A stretch of 64,000 bases of DNA from Doris montereyensis (Eukaryota > Mollusca > Gastropoda > Nudibranchia > Dorididae): assembly GCA_037039925.1 (NCBI GenBank), contig JAXRKP010000085.1, positions 42,501 through 106,500 on the forward strand, given 5' to 3'. Below, in pieces: positions 49,527 through 59,300 of the stretch (the first letter of the stretch is position 1; each line of letters begins with the position of its first letter). The notes beneath the pieces are model-generated. The model was not told the origin of the DNA and ran no database searches. It saw only the letters and a list, made by a program, of their open reading frames with translations. A program made the translations under genes and the position numbers.

Positions 49527-50655
49527 TATTATCCCACTGGACATGCCCTTTGCCTCACTGTCCTTACACCTAATAATAATGACATGTAGTATAGATGGAA
49601 ATGTAGCCAACTTGTTGTTGGATTTTTTTGTGTGTGCATGTTTCAAATAGAAGACCGACTGGAGCAATGTTTTCTTTTTCTTTATTTATCCTTCTTCCCA
49701 GCCCCTTTTCCATCTATGACAATATAAATAAGAAAATAAATGAGTTCTGTTCATTATCTTATTATTGTTATTTATAGCTTAATTGTTACATAATGATATC
49801 TTTCTTTTTGTCATTTCATTTAGTGATGATCCCCGGCAGGTGGAGCCTTTAACGCCACCTGAGGGAAGTGTACCTGGTGATAGGGTATTTATCAACGGTT
49901 TTGAAAAGGGCGACCCAGATAAAGAACTTAACCCTAAAAAGAAAGTTTGGGACAGATTGCAGGTGGGTCTTTTGGGTTGTTTTGTGATCAAGAATTGTTT
50001 TCTTTTTTGCTTATGCCATATGTGTTGGTAATTTTTTAAATAATTTACATTTTAAAGCATCTTTCCTGAGACTGCAATCATTACAATTTTTTGCTCTTTT
50101 TTTTGTGTGTAAAGCCAGCACCCCTGTTTTTTAGTAATTTAGTAGAGTGCACTAAACTGGTTGATGTACTATTGAAATATTATACGGAAAGAAACGGTTA
50201 TCAACTCTTTCGAGAGACTGATTTGAAAACTATTTTTGGGTATTTGCCGTATCATCACCAAATCTGAAGGGCTAAATATTGATACGTTTCTAACACATGA
50301 CTATACTATATTTTTATAAATAATATTTAGAAAAATTTATGAAAGTTTTACAATTTCTTAAAGTATGTAATATTCCACCGAGACCTAAGTAATATTAGTC
50401 AGTTACAAACCCTGAGATCACTGCCATGGTGGACAGGGTCTATTTCAAATGAACAAACAGCATCTCTGTCTTAAATAATTTGTTGTTTGCAGTCTACAGT
50501 TTTCCATTCTCTTGTTCTAATTTAAATTTATGTTGTCTTTGCAGAAGGATTTGTGGGTCAACGACAAAAATGAGGCAGAGTGGCAGGGAATTGCGATCAA
50601 GACTAAGCTTGGAACCGTCTGCACAAAGAAAGTCAAGAATTCTCCAATAAAATAA
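36954..50655 (+). CDS. YARS1: Tyrosine--tRNA ligase, cytoplasmic
   Basis: It charges tRNA-Tyr with tyrosine, using ATP, in the cytosol. Twelve coding exons give about 531 residues (human 528). They follow the animal layout: class I Rossmann catalytic domain (exons 1-6), anticodon-binding region (exons 6-8), linker, and a C-terminal EMAPII-like OB-fold (exons 9-12). The HIGH-equivalent is HVGY (exon 2) and the second signature KMSSS (exon 6). The human ELR cytokine tripeptide is MLR here. The nuclear-localisation-like KKKLKKAF is kept. Exons: 36954-37019, 37527-37673, 38731-38906, 39499-39709, 41575-41626, 43436-43615, 44183-44268, 44625-44757, 46447-46546, 48547-48740, 49824-49962, 50545-50655. 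Exon 9 is one base short. The start sits 13 bases after an acceptor, so a non-coding 5' exon exists upstream. Confidence 0.96.
37085..37262 (-). repeat. Dispersed repeat R2, copy 2 (YARS1 intron 1)
   Basis: Inverted relative to 25915-26050. Shared landmarks are CCTCTAAATACCCGTTTCAAAAC, ACTGCAGG and TTATAAAGTACATCCATAATTGATTG. Confidence 0.7.
37527..37673 (+). CDS. YARS1: YARS1 exon 2
   Basis: 49 codons, phase 0 both ends. It contains [18 protein letters not shown], the ATP-binding signature, with HVGY in place of HIGH (HVAY in human). It ends DFLQAGCE at GTGAGT. Confidence 0.96.
37674..38730. other. YARS1 intron 2
   Basis: It has an 18-base C run at 38488-38505 and no recognisable element. 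The open frames beside exon 2 are intronic read-through. Confidence 0.6.
38731..38906 (+). CDS. YARS1: YARS1 exon 3
   Basis: It encodes [19 protein letters not shown] through GTEYQLS plus two bases of an Arg codon. The human ELR motif position reads MLR, so the cytokine-type tripeptide is absent, as known for many invertebrates. Confidence 0.96.
39285..39465 (-). repeat. Dispersed repeat R1, copy 2, with TA tract
   Basis: The inverted match to 6632-6785 ends at about 39430 and runs into a TA microsatellite at 39420-39465, just before YARS1 exon 4. Confidence 0.7.
39499..39709 (+). CDS. YARS1: YARS1 exon 4
   Basis: It begins [19 protein letters not shown] and contains [19 protein letters not shown] and [12 protein letters not shown], which form the tyrosine and tRNA-acceptor binding core. 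Phase 2 entry and phase 0 exit. Confidence 0.97.
40156..40487. mobile_element. 332-bp TIR element (MITE) with 9-bp target duplication
   Basis: The ends form about 34-bp inverted repeats: GGCGATCTCGGAGTTTAGGG at the left, its complement with two mismatches at the right. The exact 9-bp direct repeat TTTGGGACA (40147-40155 and 40488-40496) flanks it. A 9-bp duplication with long TIRs suggests Mutator-like or Merlin-type mobilisation. There is no coding capacity. Subterminal AACTCCGA copies occur inside the right end. It lies in YARS1 intron 4. Confidence 0.88.
41025..41275. repeat. Minisatellite, 42-bp units, about 6 copies (YARS1 intron 4)
   Basis: GTCTGTTTTTTTATTTGAAAATGTTGGCAGCTATACAGTTTG recurs every 42 bp (41063, 41105, 41147), with a partly deleted unit near 41225. 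Confidence 0.93.
41575..41626 (+). CDS. YARS1: YARS1 exon 5 (52-bp exon)
   Basis: Seventeen codons, [17 protein letters not shown], plus one base. The following exon completes Val to give the conserved NPMVPGL junction. Acceptor CTCTCCACAG. Confidence 0.95.
41920..42110 (+). mobile_element. Possible tRNA-derived SINE (weak)
   Basis: A GACCTGGTAGCTGACTTTG-like A-box region and a B-box-like GAGTTCGATCACC lie about 40 bp apart, followed by an A run near 42110. Only one copy is present, so the family cannot be confirmed. Confidence 0.4.
42118..42285 (-). mobile_element. tRNA-derived SINE, family S3, internally deleted copy
   Basis: It shares CATAGAGCTGGAGC...GGAACAGA and TTTTTACTCCCAAGCCAGTGCTTGG with copies at 52870, 55412 and 58412. 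Its minus-strand A box is GTGGCCGAGTGG. The middle section of the family is missing. Confidence 0.7.
42373..43270. repeat. Minisatellite, 59-bp units, about 15 copies (YARS1 intron 5)
   Basis: Near-identical units, GTGATATGGGTTGTTAAGG...AATCAAAGATGTCATTGCAAGCA, at 59-bp spacing (42481, 42540 and onwards). High identity suggests recent expansion. Confidence 0.95.
43436..43615 (+). CDS. YARS1: YARS1 exon 6 (KMSSS)
   Basis: It contains [20 protein letters not shown], with the class I KMSSS loop, then [13 protein letters not shown], which matches the nuclear-localisation segment described for human TyrRS. Ends phase 1 at GTAAGA. Confidence 0.97.
44183..44268 (+). CDS. YARS1: YARS1 exon 7
   Basis: Phase 1 entry completes Asp, then [20 protein letters not shown] and LEEAFAKQ before GTAAAA. 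It lies in the anticodon-binding region, which is less conserved than the core. Confidence 0.93.
44625..44757 (+). CDS. YARS1: YARS1 exon 8
   Basis: It encodes [20 protein letters not shown], then [20 protein letters not shown] and a lysine-rich end leading into the linker. The donor is AAAGA|GTGAGT (phase 1). The open frame continuing to 44831 is intron. Confidence 0.94.
44807..45108 (-). mobile_element. tRNA-derived SINE, family S1, copy 3 (YARS1 intron 8)
   Basis: Full-length relative to the copy at 150-395, from ACCCACATCCA at the 3' end to the tRNA-like head CGGGGACTCCGTAGTCCAGAGG. It has B box GGTTCGAGCCCC (minus strand). This is the best-preserved copy in the window. Confidence 0.82.
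45570..46345. repeat. Minisatellite, 29-bp units, about 26 copies (YARS1 intron 8)
   Basis: TGATGGAAAGAACCCAGTTTGAAGTATAC repeats at 29-bp spacing, with a third-position A/G variant (TATAC or TATGC). A few units are truncated near 46020-46070 and 46195. It ends about 100 bp before exon 9. Long minus-strand frames are artefacts. Confidence 0.95.
46447..46546 (+). CDS. YARS1: YARS1 exon 9, one base short in an A run
   Basis: It encodes the linker ([15 protein letters not shown]) and the start of the EMAPII-like domain ([10 protein letters not shown]). As written, the frame after GGAAAATTACG gives LRKSH and the wrong exit phase for exon 10. Reading one more A gives KITQVSQ, which aligns with IITVEK of the human protein and exits in phase 0, exactly what exon 10 needs. 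The shortfall is therefore a single base in a four-A run near 46526-46530, most likely an assembly error. Confidence 0.88.
46680..46975. repeat. Minisatellite, 13-bp units (YARS1 intron 9)
   Basis: ACAACAACACTGA units of 13 bp, grading into CAA repeats, with irregular units in the right half. Confidence 0.93.
47740..47865. repeat. TAG/TGG trinucleotide microsatellite (YARS1 intron 9)
   Basis: GTAGTAGTAG runs with GTGGTGG interruptions, about 125 bp. Confidence 0.95.
48547..48740 (+). CDS. YARS1: YARS1 exon 10
   Basis: It begins [20 protein letters not shown], the classic OB-fold motif of the EMAPII/Arc1p family, and continues through [20 protein letters not shown] and KMRDVM. Donor GTGAGT, phase 2. 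Confidence 0.97.
49330..49400 (+). mobile_element. SINE family S1 head only (YARS1 intron 10)
   Basis: CTCAGTAGTCCAGAGGCAAGG and GGTAGTGGGTTCAAACCCC match the A- and B-box head of family S1 on the plus strand. The body is absent. Confidence 0.65.
49478..49530. repeat. TTA microsatellite (YARS1 intron 10)
   Basis: About 17 TTA units. Confidence 0.95.
49824..49962 (+). CDS. YARS1: YARS1 exon 11
   Basis: It encodes [20 protein letters not shown] then [19 protein letters not shown] and ends WDRLQ at GTGGGT. This matches the RQVEPL...PKKKV segment of the human C-domain. Confidence 0.97.
50545..50655 (+). CDS. YARS1: YARS1 exon 12 (terminal)
   Basis: 36 codons, [15 protein letters not shown] through [15 protein letters not shown], then TAA. 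It completes the EMAPII-like domain. Confidence 0.96.
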   Translation, partial: KDLWVNDKNEAEWQGIAIKTKLGTVCTKKVKNSPIK

Positions 50656-52865
50656 TGTCAACATCACGTTACAACACATACATACATACGTTTTAATTTA
50701 TTAGTGTACTGTACTACAAGTCTGTGACTGTGAGAGACTGCTATGGAGTGATTTCCTCACTGCTAATTTGTGTGGTTCTGCCAGTAAGAAACGTTTTGAG
50801 CTTCACCCAATCATAGGTTAATCATAGGTTAATCATAATCATACTATTATTGTCGATCGTATGGCCAGTCTTGTAATCGCGATAGGCTTTTAAACCAGAA
50901 CTTCCATAGATTCTACAAACTATTAGAACAAGTACAGAATACATGAATCAGACCTCCATAGGTTCTACAAACCGTTAGAACAAGTACAGAATACATGAAG
51001 GGTGGATGCGGGCATAGTAAAAAACACTAGGAAAATTCTGTCATCTATATAAATGTTTTCGTTGATTAGACCTAAACAGATATCCTAATTGGCCTCTGCC
51101 AACTGGGGATACACAGGCGTAGACGGGTTGCTCTTTCAAGGGTTCATAGGAACCTAAACGACTCAGATTCCAAATTTAGTCCGTCAGACCTGAACATGTG
51201 AACTTAAGAAGCCGTTTCCACCATTCTTGTGAACCCTGTGGAAAGTTAAAAAAAACTAGAAATTAGAAACAGACAACTTTGAATTTGTCTTTGTTTTTGT
51301 TCTATAGACTGTAGGCTAGGCCTAGCATCTATTGGTAGATAAGTGACAATTTTTATACACAGTGAATCTGAATGTAAAATTTTATGACTTAAATCTACTG
51401 AGATCCGTGTTAATGATTAATTCCTTGTGCACTCATCATGCTAAGAAAGAAGAAAAGATGTTGAAGGGATGTGTGTGGTTGCCCTTAGGTCCCATTTCTT
51501 TCTTTTCACTTATCTTCCATTTTTGTAATTTCCTCTTCTTAATTCATCCTGAGATCACCACTTATGTTGGACAGGGTAAATTTCAGTGAATGAATCAATC
51601 AATGTGAAAGGGACATATACAGATAGTTTTTCATTATTATCATCTTGATTGTGATTGTACAAAATTATGATATAATGGATGACTTGATATCCATTTTATG
51701 CTTTCAATGTATGTATTGTCAATGCTTTCGATAAAGCTTGCCGTCGACTCTTAAGGTTTCAATCACATTTACTAGACGTAGAAGTAGAGAAGTGTATGGA
51801 TTTCCTTCGTATTTACAATGTATTTAAAACTTTTTTCATTTTTACGTCATGGTGCTAGTAGGCTTTCTTGCTGAGGATAAAATAAAAGCTGTCCCTTTGA
51901 AACAAATTTAGATTTGTTTTGCTGTCCCTGAAGTCAAAGATAAAATCAAATCTGAAATCTTAATAATAGTCAGAATTTTTAAATTTGACATCCAGATATT
52001 GCAAAATTAAAAATTTTTAAAAATTACATGGATTTGTTTTGCTGTCATAGAAGACAGTAAAAAGTAATAGACATCTGATCGGTTTAGGTTATTGTATGTT
52101 TATTTATTGAATTTTTGGTTCTGTCTCTGCATGCATTTTGTTTTTTTTCATGCTGAACGTGTAGGTCTAAATAGTGAAATTTCACAATAACTGAATTTTT
52201 CGTTTAAGAAAATTTGGAATAATTTTTCATTTCTTGGTGCTTGTTGTCGCTATTGCCTGGAAAATTCAACCTGTAAGTAAATGGCTTGAAGCTTCTTATT
52301 CAGTTGTGTGGACTTGATGCTAAATAGATTTACCAGTACTCTCATACTCTGGTAGCAGTATTTCCTGGCAGTAAGGTACCGGTTAGTGCCCTTTATTATG
52401 CCGGTTGGCAAGTAGGGCAGCACTGAAAGTGAAAGACCTCCAACTCCAACTTTCTCTTTCCATGGCAGTGGTAGTGGTAGGTGTCTATAGGGAATTCACA
52501 GTCAAAATCACAGCTCATGTCATTTGTTATAAATTGTTTTCAACTGTCATCAGTGATATTGATTGACACTGACCACATACTACTTAGGTTTTTTAAAATT
52601 ATTTTAAAGCTATGCTGGGGTTGGATATCTGTTACAATTATAGTGATAGATTGATGATTTTTTTGTTTCTTATTTAAGTAAATTGAATGCTATGAGGGTG
52701 AAATATTAAACTTAAAAAAACCAATAAAAGAATTATGTGATGAACATACTCAAGTTTTTGTCTTTTTTTACTGCATCTATAAATTATTTGTTTTCTTCTG
52801 TATTGTGATGTTTTTTTACTTTCCTCTGGACGGTTGGCGAGTGATACTGATAGTCATAGGTCCTC
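50656..52865. other. YARS1 3' flank and intergenic DNA
   Basis: AT-rich. A short direct repeat, TAGAACAAGTACAGAATACATGAA, occurs twice near 50920-51000. No second gene is visible. Confidence 0.6.
51881..51886 (+). terminator. YARS1: Candidate YARS1 polyadenylation signal
   Basis: AATAAA about 1.2 kb after the stop is the first clear canonical hexamer downstream. The 3' end is not otherwise supported. Confidence 0.3.
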
Positions 52866-52869
52866 CTTT

Positions 52870-53140
52870 CCTCAAGCAGGTGATTATAGTCAGCTGTTCC
52901 GTTTCACGCTATTGAAACCTGGATACGCTCAGGCTCTGTGGGCCGTAACGCCGCAGTTTTTTTACTCCCAAGCTTGTGCTTGCACCCATTTGCACCTGGA
53001 TAGAGAGGAGGAGGGGGGGGGGGGATGCGTGATAAGTGTCTTTTTTCAGGGAACACGTCAGACTTAGCATTGCTCATGCTTGGATTTGAACTCAGGACTT
53101 CATGATCCCCAGTCCAGTAGCCTACCCATTCCGACGATTG
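52870..53140 (-). mobile_element. tRNA-derived SINE, family S3, copy with inverted 3' segment
   Basis: From 52955 to 53140 it matches the copy at 55530-55692 in the same direction (TTTACTCCCAAGC, CCCATTTGCACCTGG, GGATTTGAACTCAGGACTTC). The part at 52876-52945 instead matches the reverse complement of 55440-55510. The element is therefore internally inverted. A 12-base G run lies at 53013. Confidence 0.75.
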
Positions 53141-53144
53141 TCAT

Positions 53145-54415
53145 AATGAACGTTTTTTTTATGTAACTGTAACCAAATTTTACAGCGCTAATTACTCCCT
53201 CAAAATGCAAGAATGGCTGACTTGACTTTGCGAAAATGCAACAGGTTTTTGTAAGTCTGTCTTCAATTTGTTGCATTTAAGGAGAAAGGCGGCACTTGGA
53301 ATCGATCATTTTGGGTCAAAGTATCAAAATTGGGGTGATGGCATTTTCTTTCAGTTCAATTCATCTGCTTCTCTTCAGTACAAGTCACTTATGATAAATT
53401 CACCTCTTTTTGATCTAAAAAGGCATTTGAAAGTGACCCATACCACCACTGTTTGAGAAAATCCTTTAAAAGAACACACAAATAGCCTTTCATTGAGGCC
53501 TAAGTAACTCATTTACCCCTGTAATAAAATGGATCAGCCCATGCCCTTTGGAAAGCTTGCATATCATACAGTGACCCGTTACATATCCAATCAAACGCCT
53601 TTATTTTATAATAATTTTTCCATTGCTTGACGTCTCTCTGTGTGTGCTCAAGGGCCTTGAGTGAGAGAAGAATGTAACACTAACAGATCTTTGAAAAGGC
53701 CTATTGAGTCTTGTCCTCAAACCAATGAATAACAAACAGCAACAAACAGAGAATTTGCATGTATTTCCAAACAAGAATGGCAATGTAAATACAGTTATGG
53801 GTCATGACCTTTAGACTCTGTCAAAATGCACCTTCACCAAACTGAAAAAAATTGTTTGTCCCCTGCTGACCGTGCATTTTGGCGGAGACTACAGTATTAC
53901 CACTATTACTATTACTGTTACAGAAAGTCAATCAATCATTCAATAAATAAATCAAGATTTTCTAACATACTAGTATACTGTTATAGTTAATTTATTCAGC
54001 AATGCATAAATAATTTGGATACATGTAAATATGAGTAAAATAGAATGTATACACATGGTAATGGTACAAAGCAATTAAATTAAAACAACAGGGCTTACTT
54101 TGAGGTAAAGGACAGTTTTATTATAATGTATTGCCACCAGCGAATTAATTTCATGGCAATGGCATTACATGTAATTTCTCAGATAATTAAGAAGATTATG
54201 CTTTGACACTATTTACAGCATGATCGTAAAATAATTCTTTAAAATTTTAGAAATATTTGAGAATGGCAACATTTAAAAAAAACATAAAATGATTGCGCTT
54301 TGCTTCCTTACAAATATTTGGTCCCTTTGATTGAAAATAAAAATAAAAACAAAAGAACAACATTGTCGATATCCTTGTTAAAGAAATGCCAAATCAAATG
54401 GCAGGCTGGATATGA
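53145..54415. other. Intergenic DNA
   Basis: I see no exon, RNA gene or recognisable repeat. Confidence 0.55.
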
Positions 54416-54425
54416 CACTGAAATC

Positions 54426-54721
54426 GACGGTGAAAGTCGCAAACTGTGTAAGTCCAATCTTGGATGTTTTGAGAAAATCAAAGAAAAGTTGCTGCGCATT
54501 TTAATCTATTTTCACAGACATACACAGTTTGCAAGTGTCAAAAACTAGACCCAATAGGGATACACGGATTGCTCATACTCATATGGTTATTATACGAGTT
54601 TCTATTGGTTCTTGTGCCACAGAATCCTAACTAGACAAAACATAGGGTCTCCCTAATGCTTGAAAAGCAGAAATAAAGGTGCTACTAATCTTAGACTTAC
54701 ATGGTTTGCGACTTTCACCGT
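54426..54721. mobile_element. About 296-bp TIR element (MITE)
   Basis: The left arm GACGGTGAAAGTCGCAAACTG continues to GTGTAAGTC and pairs with an inverted right arm ending CGACTTTCACCGT, about 40 bp with a few mismatches. TGAAATC occurs immediately outside both ends (54419-54425 and 54722-54728), consistent with a 7-8-bp target duplication. No coding capacity. Confidence 0.72.
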
Positions 54722-54729
54722 TGAAATCT

Positions 54730-55405
54730 TTCATCTCCAAGTCGTTAAAATACCTGTTTACTCCAAATCTATCACAATTGTAAAGAGCAAGACAGGGCTG
54801 GGAGTGGGATTATAAAGGCTGTAGTTGAGTATTAAAAAATAGGAGTGGTCTACTATTTATAATGGCTTTTCTTCTTTTTTAGATTTAGTATCATCTAAAA
54901 CAAAATGTTTCCTTTTATTTTCTTTTTAATTAATTATCTTTTTATTACTGTATTACATTACACAACATCTACTGTTTTTCACAAATTTTAGAGCAAGCGG
55001 TTATAAAATAAGTTGGAACCCGTTTGTAGTTTTCATAACTGAACTGTCCCAACTGATATGAATAATCAATTCAATGATAGTTTAAAAAGTCAGCCTGAGA
55101 CTGAGAGTGAGTCTGATGTTAACCAATTCAGTAGAAGCAGTGTGATTCACATCATAAGTTTGTTTGTCTATTTGTTTACTGACATTTTTGCTGTACAATC
55201 ATGAATAGTTTATCGCAGGAATTGGGTGTGGCTATGATAAAATGAAGTTTGCCTGAAGCTTTAATGTGCAAGATGTGTGCAGACAAGGCTGTCCTCAAGC
55301 TGGCCACCCATCGCCAACAACCCCCCCCCCACCAAAAACCGTATAAAGTGCTACCTCTAGCCAAGCTCGCACCAGTGAATTTTCTTTACCTCAAAATGAT
55401 ATTCA
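54730..55405. other. Intergenic DNA
   Basis: AT-rich, with a 10-base C run near 55321. Nothing recognisable. Confidence 0.55.
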
Positions 55406-55411
55406 GGGTAG

Positions 55412-55692
55412 TGTTAAGTTCCTCCAAAGCCCATAGAGCTGGAGCTTGTCTCGATTTCTATAGCGTGAAGCGGAACAGATGACAATAATCACCTCCTGGA
55501 CAGGACGCTGTCTGACGAGTTTTTACTCAAGCTAGTGCTTGTACCCATTTGCACCTGGGTAGAGATGGGGAAAATGCGTGTCAAGTGTCTTTCTCAAGGA
55601 ACACAACGTCGTACCTGGCTTTGCTAGGATTCAAACTCGGGACTTCGTAATCCCCAGTCCTGCAGCCCAACCGCTAGGCCACCGACGCCACC
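55412..55692 (-). mobile_element. tRNA-derived SINE, family S3, full copy
   Basis: The minus-strand head GTCGGTGGCCTAGCGGTTGG (A box) and GAGTTTGAATCC (B box) is followed by the family body with CCAGGTGCAAATGGG. It ends near CTTTGGAGGAACTTAACAC. It serves as the reference for the other three S3 copies. Confidence 0.82.
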
Positions 55693-56083
55693 CTAGTTAC
55701 CAGGCACCGCACAAACTAAGGCTCCTTTGCGTTCTAGTTCTAGCGTTCTGATTGGGTGAAAAGCTTGGCCTTAAATAATAGTCTCTGATCGTAGTAACCT
55801 TCAAATGTAGTAAGGTAAACCATACATGATGCTTGGTGGAGAAGATTACCCGTGTTAATCAATCTTAGTAGTAGCTTTAGCATGCCAATGTCGGCACTTG
55901 CAACAAGACAAGAACTTCACAACTTCAGGATTACTGTCCTTTCAATTTTGTAGTTGATAGGCAGTCCGTCCCCTTAGTTAAAATGTCTTAACACGTCATA
56001 CAGAAAGATAAGATTATGACGGATCAGAATTTAATTTTTAAAAATTTATAATTTGCTCAAATAAAAATAAAAATAACAAAACA
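55693..56083. other. Intergenic DNA downstream of the minus-strand gene
   Basis: No poly(A) hexamer could be placed with confidence on the minus strand here. Confidence 0.5.
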
Positions 56084-56387
56084 TCACAGCTGGCTATCAA
56101 TCATTAACTCGGGAGAAGTCAGAGTCATTCCCATGAGAGGTCGTCCCTCCTCAGAGTAGTTTGTAATTTTTTCATATCTCGAAGCATGTACAACGAGGCT
56201 TTCCGGAGGCTGAGTTTCCAACGGGTTTTGAGTGCGGCCGGGGTCTAGGGGCTCCACCTGAAAAATTATTGTGGCGGCCTTTGTGACTGTGTCCGTTGCT
56301 GGTCGTAATAAGCCGACCCCCAGCAGACTGTGGGCGTTTTGATTTGGCAGATTTTGTCGTTGAAGGTCCTGATTTCTTCTTTTCAAC
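56084..56387 (-). CDS. Unidentified minus-strand gene, terminal exon
   Basis: Two frames are open after the acceptor. The phase-2 frame runs to 56084 and ends with HASRYEKITNYSEEGRPLMG and a short tail. The phase-0 frame (VEKKKSGPSTTKSAKSKR...) is very basic and stops at 56172. Both look better than chance, so either the longer frame is right or, as in ATP5PB and YARS1, a single-base error joins them. A second possible acceptor (TTTTTCAG) lies inside, near 56256-56263. Confidence 0.5.
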
Positions 56388-59300
56388 CTGTTGAGATGAA
56401 AGGATAACAAAAACATAAGATGGATTTATAATATGCATCCCCCCCTCCCCGCATGTATGCAGGCTTACTGACTTTACATCATGTATCACCCAAAACAGCC
56501 ACTTCACATTCAAAATCCATCTCAACTCCTTAGCGAGTATACCGTACAGCTGTCTTTTCAGTGCTTCATACTAGAGCTCTATATTGAGATTATTCTCTTT
56601 GCCCATAGCTGGTCTGGGTACTCATTCACTTCTAAGTCAAGCGAGGAAAGCAGAGTTAAGTAGGTTTCCTGAGAGTAAAACATTGCCAGTCAGGCTTTTG
56701 AACCATTATTGTTCTACAATAAAACATTGCCAGTTATTGAACCAGTATTGTTCTACAGTAAAACATTGCCAGTCAGACTTTTGAACCAGTATTGTTCTAC
56801 AGTAAAACATTGCCAGTCAGGCTTTTGAACCAGTATTGTTCTACAGAAAAACATTTCCAGTCAGTCAGGCTTTTGAACCAGTATTGTTATACAGAAAACA
56901 TTTCCAGTCGGTCAGTCTTTTGAACCAGTATTGTTAAACAGTAAAACATTTCCAAAACATTTCCAGTCAGTCAGGCTTTTGAACCAGTATTGTTCTACAG
57001 AAAAACATTTCCAGTCAGTCAGGCTTTTGAACCAGTATTGTTCTACAGAAAAAACATTTCCAGTCAGTCAGGCTTTTGAACCAGTATTGTTCTACAGAAA
57101 ACATTTCCAGTCAGTCAGGCTTTTGATCCAGTATTGTTCTACAGAAAAACATTTCCAGTCAGTCAGGCTTTTGAACCAGTATTGTTCTACAGTAAAACAT
57201 TTCCAGTCAGTCAGGCTTTTGAACCAGTATTGTTCAGAAAAACATTTCCAGTCAGTCAGGCTTTTGAACCAGTATTGTTCTCTACAGAAAAACATTTCCA
57301 GTCAGTCAGGCTTTTGATCCAGTATTGTTCTACAGTAAAACATTGCCAGTCAGTCAGGCTTTTAACCAGTATTGTTCTACAGTAAAACATTGCCAGCCAG
57401 GCAGGCTTTTGAACCAGCATTGTTCTACAGGAGACTATTTTACAGCTCAAGGAGAAGAAATAAATTTGTGGCATTGTGTAAGATTCAAAGAGATGTATCC
57501 AAATTATTATTAGGGAAGAAATGAAAGATAAAAATCGATAATTGAGACAAGTGAGATATGCTGCCATTACTGGCACCACATATTACACGATCCATGTATT
57601 GACTAGTGATGTGTAATGTCACGTAATCCCAGTCCCTTGAAAGGCTATAGAGCAGACCTGCCACCCAACCAAAACCCAAAATCAGGCCATCAGCCCCCCC
57701 CCCCCATAAAAACTCAGGCCTTTGAGAGAAAAATCAGGGTCATGCCCATGATGAGCTTAAAGAGGCAAAAACATTTTTAAAAACCCACTTTGTGCTTTGC
57801 TGTTGCCACATGTTTTGCAATGTCACTCTTCGCGCCAGACGCAATTTTCACATCAGTCGCACAAACGCCACACCTCACATAAGAATCTCCCAAAGAGGAT
57901 GGATGGCTTGATGAATAGCCATGTGTTAGTGTACCTCTCGAAATTGCTGTTGATGACTACGAGACATTTTAGCTGGGGGCCCCATTTTGAATAGAAATTT
58001 AACAAATTCAGTTGAATTTTCAATTCCACAAAGTCTATAGTAGGCTAGAGTAGACAGTGGACTGGACGTATGACGTGCGGTTTAAAATCACAGGCAGGCA
58101 AAAGTAGGATTAGGTCTAGACTACAGTCAAAGCAGTCGGCAAATCAGAAGAAAACAAATTCAAACATCGATACTATAAGTATCTACAGTCATTTAAAAAA
58201 AAGCCATATTTAGTATCGGCGGCGGCAGCGATTATGGTATCGGCAGAATTTCCAAATTTTCAAAGATTCGGTATTCTGTATTACATGCACATAAAAAACT
58301 TCGACCACTGAAAAAAAAATCTGCGTTTGACGGAACAATGTCGGGGAAATCAGGGTTGTGACGAAAATCAGGACAACCCCGATCAAATCGGGGCAGGTGG
58401 CAGATTTGCTATAGAGCTGGAGTTTATCTCGGTTTCTATAGAGTGAAGCAAAACAGGTGATCATAAATAACCACCTCATGGACAGGACGCTAGGCTAATG
58501 TAGGTTTTACTCCCAAACTAGTGCTCGGACCCATTTGCACCTGGGCCGAGTGGGGAAATCACGTGTTGCTAGGATTCAACCCAGAACCTCATGATCCCAA
58601 GTCCGGCAATCTAACCACTCTGCCACCAACACCACACAGTCTGCAAGATGCTTAGAGGTGTAACTTTTGACTTCATCAAATCAGCAACGGCAATAGAAAA
58701 TTCCTCCACTGTCCACTTAAAAACTAAACATGCCGCCAAACGTTTTACGGCCGCTAACATGCCAATGAGAGCAGCAAGCATCAAGTTGCCAAACATTTTA
58801 CGGCCGCTAAACATGCCAACGAGAGCCAAGCATCAAGCTGACGGGCTAAACACAATGAGAGCAGCAAGCAGAACGGTAGCTAAACATGCCAATGAGAGCA
58901 GCAAGCATTAGGCTGCCAAGCTAAACATGCCAATGAGAGCAGCCAAACGTTTACCCGCTAAACATGTCAACGAGAGCAGCAAGCATCAAGCTGCCAAAGG
59001 TTTTACGACGTAAACATGCCAATGAGAGCAGCAAGCATCAAGTTAAACAGACGCTAAACATGTCTGAGAGCAGCAAGCATCAAGCTGCCAAACGCTAAAC
59101 ATTTTGCCAATGAGAGCATCTAAACATGCCAATGAGAGCAGCAAGCATCAAGCTGCCAAACATTTTAGAAACATGCAATGAGAGCAGCAAGCATTAGGCT
59201 GCCAAACATTTACTAAACATGCCAATGAGAGCAGCAAGCATCAAGCTGCCAAAACTGACGCTAAACATGCCAATGAGAGCAGCAAGCATCAAGGTGCCAA

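Noticed and set aside
56931..57317. Tandem-repeat protein with VRLLNQYCSTEKHFQS units
   Set aside because: The 48-bp array is open on both strands in several frames; no sign of selection or splicing.
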